DNA of 27,785 nt from Elusimicrobiota bacterium (GTDB taxonomy: Bacteria; Elusimicrobiota; Elusimicrobia; UBA1565; UBA9628), in contig JAGWJU010000003.1 in NCBI GenBank assembly GCA_028865585.1, forward strand, positions 1 to 27,785. The letters are read 5' to 3'. This document shows positions 16,495 through 23,382 of this stretch, piece by piece. Every line of letters begins with the position of its first letter. The stretch's first letter is position 1. Made by a program: the position numbers and the translations under genes. Under the pieces are notes generated by a model. That model saw only the letters and a program-made list of their open reading frames with translations, was not told where the DNA came from and searched no databases.

Positions 16495-19400
16495 AGAGTG
16501 GTCCTTGCGGAACGCCGCCCATAAGCCGCGATAGGCGGGGCTGCTCTCCATGAGCTCGGCATGGGTGCCGGAGGCGACGATGCGGCCCTTGTTCATCACG
16601 TAAATCCGATCGGCGTTGACGATGGTGGGCAGGTTGTGGGCGACGACGATGGTCGTCGGGCGCCCGAAGCCGTCGCCGCCGCGCAGACCGTCGATGGCGG
16701 CCTGGACGTCCCGTTCGGTCGATTTGTCCAGCGCCGCGGTGGCCTCATCAAGGATGAGGATGCGCGACTTTCTCAGCAACGCCCGGACAATGGCCACACG
16801 CTGGGCTTGGCCGCCGGAAAGCTGGTTGCCCCCCTCGCCGACGCGCGTGTTGAGACCCTCGGGCATATCCTTATAGAACTCGGCGCGCGCCGCGCGGATG
16901 GCGGCCATCAGTTCCTGTTCCGTCACCCCTTTGGTTCCGTAGAGCATGTTATAGCGCAAGCTCTCGTCAAAGGTGGGCGGATCCTGGGGAATGACCGACA
17001 AGGCGTCGCTCAAACTCCGAAGGCGCGTCTTGCCGACGTCCTGGCCGTCGATGAGAATACGCCCCGACTGAGGTTCCCACAAGCGCTGAAGGAGGTTCAA
17101 AATCGTGCTCTTGCCGGATCCTGATTCGCCGACGAACGCGATGGTCTCCCCGGGTTTGGCCTCAAAAGAGACGCCGTCGAGCGCGTTGCCCCCTTGGGCG
17201 TTGTAGCGGAAGCCGACATCCTCGAAGCGCACGTCCCCGCCGCCCGTCGGCAGAGGCGCGGCGTCCGCCGCGTCGGCAGCGCCGGAGCCCCTCACCAGCC
17301 AGCGGCGCGCGACCTTGGTCTCCCCGTGCATGGTCTTGTAGTTCATCCAGGTCTGGGATAAGCCGGTCAAGCCGTCCTTGATGAGCCCGGCGTAAAAGGT
17401 CATCGCGGCGATTTTTCCGATGGAGAAGCCCCAGCCCGATCCGAAAGATAGGGCGCCCGCCATGAACAAGGCGCCAAGGATGTAGATCAAATTCTTCGTG
17501 GCGAACGTGGTAAAAGCGTCGGTCAAAACCGCGGAGTAGGCCATGGGCGCGGCCTGCTTGACGCCAACGTCGGCCAGGGCCTTCATTTTTGCGCCCAGCC
17601 TGGCGGCCTCATGCTCCTCCTGACCAAAGGCCTTGACGGTCTGGATGTTCTCAAAGGACTCCTGGCTGGCACGGCCCACCTCCGCCCGGTTGCGGCTGAA
17701 GAGCGTATAGAGCCGCTCCGATTTTTGTCCGGCCCAGCCGTTGACGATGCCCAGGATCGGAACCATGGCCAGCACCACGGTTCCGACGAGCCAGCTGGTG
17801 CGCATGAGCAGGACGGTGCTCAATCCCGCCTTGAGCAGGCAGGAGATGATGGGAAAGCGAATCGCCGTGTTCTTGGCGACCAAGCTGTTCACGTCGTTGG
17901 TGATGCGCGCGGCCAGCGCCCCGGAGTTGTGCTCCTTTTCCATATGAAAGGACATTTCCCGCCGGTGGAGCTTCTCGAACAGCGCGGCGCTCAAATCAAA
18001 TTTAAGCCAGGACTGGAGGGCGTTGTTTAGGTAGACGCTCTTGGGCTGGACGTAGAGGCGCGCGAGAAAGGCCCCGGCGACCACCGCGATCCAAATCCCC
18101 AAAACCGCGCCGGAAGACAGCGCCCCGGCCCCAAGGACGGACGCCGCGGCGTCCAAAAGGGATCCGGTCGCCTTGGACAAGACAACGGTTAGGATCGCGT
18201 CGGTGGTCAAGAGCGCTACGACGGCGAAAATCTTTTTGCGGTAGGGCTTAAGGTACGGTTTAACCTCGCTGTCGCCGCCCGCAAGCCGGCGCGCGGCGGA
18301 CGCCAAGCGCAAAACGATCCGGCGCACCGCTTGAGTTTTCCGGCGCGCAAACGAAGCCATCGTGCGGCCGCGACGCCGCACGGACGCCAAGGACGGCGCC
18401 CCGGTGCCCGCGCTCTCCCGCTCCGCCGAAGAAACGTCCTTCGGCGCAGAGGGTGCGGAGCCGTCGCCTTCGGCGTAGGCGTCGGCGCGGGTGGCGGGCG
18501 CGTCGTAGCCTCCGTCTTTCCAAAGACGCGCATAAATTCCTCCGGCCACGAGCAGCTGCTCGTGGGTTCCCCGCTCCACGATGCGGCCGCGGTCCATGAC
18601 CAAAATCCGGTCCGCGTGGCGGATGGTGGTCAGGCGATGGGCGATGACGACGACGGTGGGCCTGCGCCCATCCGCCCCCTGGGCCATCCGCTCCAGGGCG
18701 TCTTGAACCACGTTTTCGGATGGACCGTCCAGCTTCGCCGTGGCCTCGTCCAAAATGAGCAAAGGCGCGTCGCGCAGCATGGCGCGCACGATGCCGATGC
18801 GCTGGCGCTCGCCGCCTGAAAGCCGCGAACCGCCCTCCGCCACCGGCGTCCGCAGGCCTTCGGGAAAACGGGCTTTATCGAAAATAAAGTCGGCTTTGGC
18901 CATGCGGATGGCGCGGTCCAGCCGCTCTTTTTGCTCGGGCGTCAGCTCGCTTTCCTTTGAGGCGTTGAAGCTTCCGTAAGTCATGTTGTAGAGCGCCGTG
19001 TCGTTGAAGAGCCGGGTGTCTTGCTGGACCACGGCCACATGGTTTAAGTAGGAGAGGCGATTAAGCCCGCGCAAATCACGCCCATCGATGAGGATGCGGC
19101 CGCGGCCGACGTCCCAAAGCCGCAGAAGAAGCTTCGCAATGGTGCTCTTCCCCGCGCCCGTAGTTCCCACAATGGCCACGGTCTCGCCGGGGCGGGCATG
19201 AAAGCTCACATCGTTGAGCGCGGGACCGTCCTGGCCCCCGGCGTAGGAAAAGCCGACGTTCTCGAAACGCACGTCGCCGTCAAATGAAGCGAGCTTTTCC
19301 GCGTCAGGCGCGTCTTTAATGGCAGGTTCGCGGTTCAAATACCCGCGCACGATCTCCGACGCTCCGTCATACTGCTTGAAGCGGAGATAGTCGTTGGTGA

Positions 19401-21156
19401 GCTGGCTGGCGCCCACGCTGGCGTATCCCGCGTAAGTCGCCATCTGCGTGATGCCGCCGAAGGTGATGGGCTTGACCGCGCGTCCAAGGCGCCCCGAGAG
19501 CCCAAGACCTCCCAGCAGGAAAACGAACTGCTGGGTGAAAAATCCCATAATGAGCCCCAGCCGGGAGAGCTTGCTCTGGATGCGCGCCTGCGCCACGCCC
19601 AAATCCATAATCTCTCGGGCCTTCTCCCTGAAGCGCTCCATCTCCAAGTCGAGGGAGGACAAAATCTTCACCGCGCGAACCTGCCGCAGGCTTTCCTGCG
19701 AGCGTTGGGTGAGCTCCGCTTGGCGGCTGGTCTGCTCAAAGTTGAGATTGTTCAGTTCGCGGCCGTAGCGTCCCATGAGGATGGCCGCCGGCAGGGCGAC
19801 GGCGGCGACCGCCGCGCTGATAAGAAGGCTTTGGGAGATGAGAAGGGTCCCTCCGACCACGAGCATGACGGCGCCCATCGGCCAATCCATGGGCGTGCTT
19901 ATGTTCTTGAAGGACAGGAAGTTGGTGTCGTTCAAAATGCGGCTGGCCAAGGCGCTGGATTCCTGTTTTTTCTCCAAATGGAACGCCATCTCCTGCTGGC
20001 CGAACTTGCGCGCCAAGGCCACACGGTAATGATACGTGCCGCGCAAGCCCAAGACGCGGTAGAGATACGTGAAGAACCAGCTCGCCGCCGCCGCTCCGAT
20101 CGACAGGACTACGGATGCGCCCACAAGCCACCACAAATGCGCCAGGGCCGCGCCGTTGCTGGAGGCCGTACGCGCGGCGTCTAGAAGCGCGCCGATGACC
20201 GCGGCCGTGGCCAACGGCAGGGCGGCGTCGGCCACCCCCAAACCTGCGGCAACCAATCGTTGACCCCGAAGAGACTTCGTCGTCCAAACCAGCGCCGGAT
20301 CGCCGAATAAAAATTCGCGCGTCTTGGCCGCGACATGCCGGGAAAGACGCGCCGCCGCGCGCATCGGCCCGAAAATCCGCAGTCTTGAAAAAAGCGCCTC
20401 AGGCCGGGAAGCCGCTTCGGCCGACGGAATGCCCGGAACCGGCTCCGCATCAGCCTCGGTTTTTAAATTCGCGTCCGGATGCAGACCGGGCGCCGAATTC
20501 ATCCGCGCGGAATCCGCCGGTTCCGCGGGAAGCGCCCCAGGCACGGCGCTCCCGCCGAGGGCCGCCGCGTCAAAAACGCTCTCGGACTCTGCCTTCAGAA
20601 AAGGCGCCGGGGCGCGCGGCGCCGTCAGCCGCTTGACGGCTCCGGCGATCTTTTTCAGCCGCGAAATCGCGCGGGGCTCCGCGGCCGCTTTGGTCGGCGC
20701 GCGTTCCGGCGTCAGGGCCGCCTTGTTGGAAGAAGAAGCCGGGCGGCTTTTTTCAGCAGGAAGCGCCTTTGCTTGCTCTTCAAGTGCGGCGGCGTTCGGC
20801 GCCGCTTTTTCGTCGCGAACGGAGGCGCGGGGCCGATCTTCTTCTCTGGAGGACGCCTCAGGTTCGGCGGAGGGCTCCGCCGACGCGGCGTTCAAAAGCG
20901 GGGAAGGCCCTTCTCCGGCCCGCGCGGGAAGCTGAGTTTCTCCCGCTCCAGAGAGAATTTCCGACGCCGGGGAAAGGCCGGAAAAATTTTCCGCGGCGCC
21001 CGCGGGCAGCGACCACGCGCCCGCCTCGGCGGGCGCGTCCGCGGAAAACTCAGCACCCAGCGCCTGATAACAAGGCAGGCCGGGGGTCAGCGCCAGAAGC
21101 GCTGCAGCAAGCGCGCACGCGATCGCTTTTTTAAGAGTCATGGTTTTTCTCGGCAT
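16486..21156 (-). CDS. ABC exporter 2: tandem TMD-NBD-TMD-NBD exporter with signal-like N-terminus and linker
   Basis: This 1556-residue protein joins two exporter halves in one chain. Residues of about 1-36 are signal-like (LTPGLPCYQALGAE). Residues of about 37-285 are an Ala/Pro/Glu-rich linker. The first membrane domain has six helices (about 300-600) and the first ATPase starts near 627 with GTTGAGKS, VVQQDT, LSGGE, LLILDEATAKLD and an intact H-loop (VVIAHRLTT). A charged linker leads to the second membrane domain (about 960-1270). The second ATPase (1306-1556) has GESGSGKS, VIPQDP, LSGGQ, ILILDEATAALD and VVAHNLPT. All catalytic motifs are present in both, so both sites look active. The start at 21156 is preferred since the longer frame to 21231 runs through the promoter; ATG at 21141 is a second choice. 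Full-length tandem exporters are uncommon in bacteria, where half-transporters dominate. The substrate is unknown. Confidence 0.88.
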   Translation of the reverse strand: MPRKTMTLKKAIACALAAALLALTPGLPCYQALGAEFSADAPAEAGAWSLPAGAAENFSGLSPASEILSGAGETQLPARAGEGPSPLLNAASAEPSAEPEASSREEDRPRASVRDEKAAPNAAALEEQAKALPAEKSRPASSSNKAALTPERAPTKAAAEPRAISRLKKIAGAVKRLTAPRAPAPFLKAESESVFDAAALGGSAVPGALPAEPADSARMNSAPGLHPDANLKTEADAEPVPGIPSAEAASRPEALFSRLRIFGPMRAAARLSRHVAAKTREFLFGDPALVWTTKSLRGQRLVAAGLGVADAALPLATAAVIGALLDAARTASSNGAALAHLWWLVGASVVLSIGAAAASWFFTYLYRVLGLRGTYHYRVALARKFGQQEMAFHLEKKQESSALASRILNDTNFLSFKNISTPMDWPMGAVMLVVGGTLLISQSLLISAAVAAVALPAAILMGRYGRELNNLNFEQTSRQAELTQRSQESLRQVRAVKILSSLDLEMERFREKAREIMDLGVAQARIQSKLSRLGLIMGFFTQQFVFLLGGLGLSGRLGRAVKPITFGGITQMATYAGYASVGASQLTNDYLRFKQYDGASEIVRGYLNREPAIKDAPDAEKLASFDGDVRFENVGFSYAGGQDGPALNDVSFHARPGETVAIVGTTGAGKSTIAKLLLRLWDVGRGRILIDGRDLRGLNRLSYLNHVAVVQQDTRLFNDTALYNMTYGSFNASKESELTPEQKERLDRAIRMAKADFIFDKARFPEGLRTPVAEGGSRLSGGERQRIGIVRAMLRDAPLLILDEATAKLDGPSENVVQDALERMAQGADGRRPTVVVIAHRLTTIRHADRILVMDRGRIVERGTHEQLLVAGGIYARLWKDGGYDAPATRADAYAEGDGSAPSAPKDVSSAERESAGTGAPSLASVRRRGRTMASFARRKTQAVRRIVLRLASAARRLAGGDSEVKPYLKPYRKKIFAVVALLTTDAILTVVLSKATGSLLDAAASVLGAGALSSGAVLGIWIAVVAGAFLARLYVQPKSVYLNNALQSWLKFDLSAALFEKLHRREMSFHMEKEHNSGALAARITNDVNSLVAKNTAIRFPIISCLLKAGLSTVLLMRTSWLVGTVVLAMVPILGIVNGWAGQKSERLYTLFSRNRAEVGRASQESFENIQTVKAFGQEEHEAARLGAKMKALADVGVKQAAPMAYSAVLTDAFTTFATKNLIYILGALFMAGALSFGSGWGFSIGKIAAMTFYAGLIKDGLTGLSQTWMNYKTMHGETKVARRWLVRGSGAADAADAAPLPTGGGDVRFEDVGFRYNAQGGNALDGVSFEAKPGETIAFVGESGSGKSTILNLLQRLWEPQSGRILIDGQDVGKTRLRSLSDALSVIPQDPPTFDESLRYNMLYGTKGVTEQELMAAIRAARAEFYKDMPEGLNTRVGEGGNQLSGGQAQRVAIVRALLRKSRILILDEATAALDKSTERDVQAAIDGLRGGDGFGRPTTIVVAHNLPTIVNADRIYVMNKGRIVASGTHAELMESSPAYRGLWAAFRKDHSEP

Positions 21157-21173
21157 TTTCCGCTCGAGAATTA

Positions 21174-21238
21174 ATATTAAGATTACGCAGGCGGGGAGAA
21201 GAGTGTCTAAAGGCCTAAAAGCGCGCGGCAAAAGTCCC
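21174..21238 (-). promoter_or_regulatory. Promoter of ABC exporter 2 with two tandem dyad boxes
   Basis: TAATAT on the minus strand (21174-21179, a weak -10) is preceded after exactly 23 bp by AGGCC-TTTA-GACAC (21203-21216). A stronger copy, GGGAC-TTTT-GCCGC (21225-21238), lies 22 bp further upstream, near the 3' end of the barrel gene. No -35 is seen. The predicted transcript starts near 21167, about 11 nt before the ATG at 21156. This is the least perfect of the five related promoters, but the spacing rule holds. Confidence 0.5.
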
Positions 21239-21251
21239 AGGTTCGGACGCC

Positions 21252-22343
21252 CTAATGCATGAAAATAGGCTGGGAGGCCCCGGAACCCAGGGGCGCGGTT
21301 GAGCGCGGGCCGAGAATTCCATCGGCCTCTTTGTTCCGGCGCTTTATTCCGATATGAAACGGCAGCGAAATGCCGGCTTGAAGAATCCAGACCTTCCCGC
21401 TTTCTGGCCCAGCCGCCTCGATTTCCCCCTCGGCGAAGTAGTCAATCCAAGAGTGGACCCACTGCCAGCCCAAAAGTCCCCGCGCCTGATCCGGAGTAAC
21501 CCTGGAGAAGCCCTCCCCGGACACGGGCGTAAACAAATTAGGATCGCCATTATCCGACAGACCCGCGGAAACCGAGCCGATGGCGTGGTTGTATCCCAAT
21601 CCGACGAAGGGAATCCAATTTCCGTATTGCTGGCTAACGACGAAATTCAAACCGTAACTGGCCACGCTCCAGCGCAGGTTTCCGCTGAGATTGTTGTCGA
21701 TGCCAATGCTTCCTCCCGTTCCGGTTTCCACGCTGACCGGCAGGGTTTCGTGGAAGCTGAAGCGCCCGAAGACGTAGTTGTAATCCGCGCTGATGGTCAC
21801 CATGGGATCCCCGTCTCTGCCGAGAAAATGCTTGCGCAGGTCCGCGCCCAATGAATTGCTTTGGCCTTGGCCGTACAGGCTGCCGGAAAGCCTGTAGCCT
21901 GGCGGCGTGGTCATGTCCGCGACGCGCAGGGCGAAGTCGCAGCGGTGGGGAAGCCCGGCGCGCAAGTGCATCACGAGATTGGGGAAAAGGACATGCGACG
22001 GGAAAAAGCTTGCGGCATTGATATTCTCATTGGTCAGCGCCGGCGTGGCTGGAAACCTGGCGGTGTCGAGCGGCAGGAAGCCGGCGCCCAAGCTGATGTC
22101 GGGCTGGAGCCGCCGATCCTTGACCTCTCGCGGCGGATCGAATGTCTCCCCGGCGTTGAAGGCCAAGCCCAGCGCGATATTTCGGCTCAGCCACTGGCTG
22201 ATGTTGGCGAAATCAGTGTTCATGTCCGGATTGGCAGGAAAGGCGCCTGCCGCCTCGGCGGCGAGGAAGGAAAGCGCTAAAAAAAGAGCGCCCGCCCGGA
22301 GCGGGATCCGCAGGCGCCGAACGGCGGCCGGATCACCGGGCAA
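21252..22343 (-). CDS. Predicted outer-membrane beta-barrel protein
   Basis: The 363-residue product has a signal peptide (about 1-34, hydrophobic core GALFLALSFLAAEAAGAF). The rest alternates polar and hydrophobic residues with many Gly, Asn and aromatic residues (VTISADYNYVFGRFSF, NLRWSVASYGLNFVVSQQYGNW, VGLGYNHAIGSVSAGL), the pattern of transmembrane beta-strands. It therefore probably sits in the outer membrane, as a porin-like or structural barrel. The chain ends in a polar tail rather than the usual terminal aromatic residue, which is slightly odd. The start is a TTG at 22343, the only start that keeps the whole signal peptide; it overlaps the stop of a small upstream ORF by 11 bp, so its translation may depend on that ORF. 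I do not recognise a specific family. Confidence 0.7.
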   Translation of the reverse strand: MPGDPAAVRRLRIPLRAGALFLALSFLAAEAAGAFPANPDMNTDFANISQWLSRNIALGLAFNAGETFDPPREVKDRRLQPDISLGAGFLPLDTARFPATPALTNENINAASFFPSHVLFPNLVMHLRAGLPHRCDFALRVADMTTPPGYRLSGSLYGQGQSNSLGADLRKHFLGRDGDPMVTISADYNYVFGRFSFHETLPVSVETGTGGSIGIDNNLSGNLRWSVASYGLNFVVSQQYGNWIPFVGLGYNHAIGSVSAGLSDNGDPNLFTPVSGEGFSRVTPDQARGLLGWQWVHSWIDYFAEGEIEAAGPESGKVWILQAGISLPFHIGIKRRNKEADGILGPRSTAPLGSGASQPIFMH

Positions 22344-22509
22344 GGGATTTTTCCCGGCCTGAGTTCCAGAAATAAGCTTGGATGCGGCGCTCGAAAGACA
22401 GCATCGTGCGCCGCGGCGCGGGAGAAAACGCCCGGAGGCGGTCGGCCGCTTCGCCCGACGGAGCGGAGCCGGCAGCAGGAGCGAACGTCTTCTTCATCTT
22501 CTTATGCAT
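22333..22509 (-). CDS. Possible small protein (58 aa) upstream of and overlapping the barrel gene
   Basis: A 58-codon frame starts MHKKMKKTF at 22509 and ends in SGREKSLAR at 22333, overlapping the TTG start of the barrel gene by 11 bp. It is basic and has no membrane segment or recognised motif. The predicted promoter -10 (22532-22537) covers the earlier ATG at 22533, so 22509 (or 22497) would be the first usable start, with a leader of about 16 nt and no clear ribosome binding site. Its main support is position: it fills the space between a promoter and a TTG-started gene, and could serve as a leader that couples translation. It may not be a real protein. Confidence 0.35.
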   Translation of the reverse strand: MHKKMKKTFAPAAGSAPSGEAADRLRAFSPAPRRTMLSFERRIQAYFWNSGREKSLAR

Positions 22510-22531
22510 GGGCTGAACCAATGATCGGCTC

Positions 22532-22620
22532 ATGATAACATTCGCCCTTGGCGCGGGCATGGGCCGGAGGTCCCAAAAATCACGCGGCAAAAGGCCTAGC
22601 GCGACGGACCCGCTGGGCTC
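22532..22620 (-). promoter_or_regulatory. Promoter of the small ORF/barrel unit with three tandem dyad boxes
   Basis: TATCAT on the minus strand (22532-22537) is preceded after exactly 23 bp by GGGAC-CTCC-GGCCC (22561-22574). Copies follow at exact 23-bp steps: AGGCC-TTTT-GCCGC (22584-22597) and a weaker one at 22607-22620 that reaches the stop codon of the metallophosphoesterase gene. There is no -35. The stretch 22610-22625 can also form a perfect 6-bp hairpin with a 4-nt loop over that stop codon, with no U-run after it. Confidence 0.6.
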
Positions 22621-23359
22621 AGCGGCCCAATTCGAGGCGCTGGGCCAGGAACTCAGGAAGTCCGGCACGGCGTATTTTGGCTTGGACGGCCGCCACGTCG
22701 TAGGACAAGCGGGCGACGCGGAAGGATCCAGTACCGGAATCGTAAAGGGCGCAGCAGGCGCGAGGGTCGTGATCCCGCGGCTGGCCCACGGAACCGGGAT
22801 TGAAGGCCGCGGCCGCGCTGCGCGGAGCCACACGAACCTCCTGGCCGTCCTCCAGCATGGACATCTCGGCCTCGCCGCCGGGCACGGGCCTAAAGCAGAG
22901 CGGCATGTGGCTGTGTCCCACGAATAGGGGCCATGTCTTGACCAACCCTAGGCTCTGTTTGTACTGGAGAACGCTCAGGAAATATTCGTCCGCGGGTTTT
23001 CGCGGCGTGCCGTGCGCCAGGGTCCACTCGGGGCCGTCCATCCTCGGGCGCAGGGAAGAGAGATAACGCAGAGAATCCGGAGAAAGCTCCCGTCGCGTCC
23101 AAGAGATCGCATCGCGCGCGTAGGCGTTGAACCACCCGGGGTCCATGCGCCCGGCCGCGGCCAGATCGTGGTTGCCGCAAACGGCGGAGAGGTTTGGGAG
23201 GCTCCGCACCATTTCAAGGCACTCGTTGGGGTTGGGGCCGTAGCCGACCAAATCGCCGCAACAAAGGTGCGCCTGGGCTCCCGAGGATTTAAAAAATTCA
23301 ATGACCCGCTCCAGAGCCTCGAGATTGGAGTGGATGTCCGAAAAAACGCCGTAGAGCAT
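22619..23359 (-). CDS. Metallophosphoesterase (YfcE-like phosphodiesterase family)
   Basis: The 246-residue protein is a calcineurin-like phosphoesterase that should bind two metal ions. The full set of ligands is present: D8 and H10 in FSDIHSN, D36 in CGDLVGYGPNP, N63 and H64 in CGNHD, H116 in AHGTPR, and H149 and H151 in VGHSHMP. The GYGP stretch after the second Asp and AHGTPR are typical of small cytosolic members close to YfcE and related predicted phosphodiesterases. It has no signal peptide, so it is cytoplasmic. The substrate cannot be told from sequence. The ATG at 23359 gives the standard N-terminus and an AGGG sits just upstream. It follows smc by 23 bp on the same strand and is probably cotranscribed with it. 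Confidence 0.88.
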   Translation of the reverse strand: MLYGVFSDIHSNLEALERVIEFFKSSGAQAHLCCGDLVGYGPNPNECLEMVRSLPNLSAVCGNHDLAAAGRMDPGWFNAYARDAISWTRRELSPDSLRYLSSLRPRMDGPEWTLAHGTPRKPADEYFLSVLQYKQSLGLVKTWPLFVGHSHMPLCFRPVPGGEAEMSMLEDGQEVRVAPRSAAAAFNPGSVGQPRDHDPRACCALYDSGTGSFRVARLSYDVAAVQAKIRRAGLPEFLAQRLELGR

Positions 23360-23382
23360 CCCTGAATCTCGAAACCGGGCGC

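Noticed and set aside
22610..22625. Perfect 6-bp hairpin over the metallophosphoesterase stop as an intrinsic terminator
   Set aside because: No U-run follows, and it overlaps the third dyad box; it may form in RNA but cannot be called a terminator from sequence.
22333..22833. Longer 166-codon version of the small ORF upstream of the barrel gene
   Set aside because: It would overlap much of the metallophosphoesterase gene in another frame and run through the promoter; only the part after 22509 could be transcribed as a separate unit.
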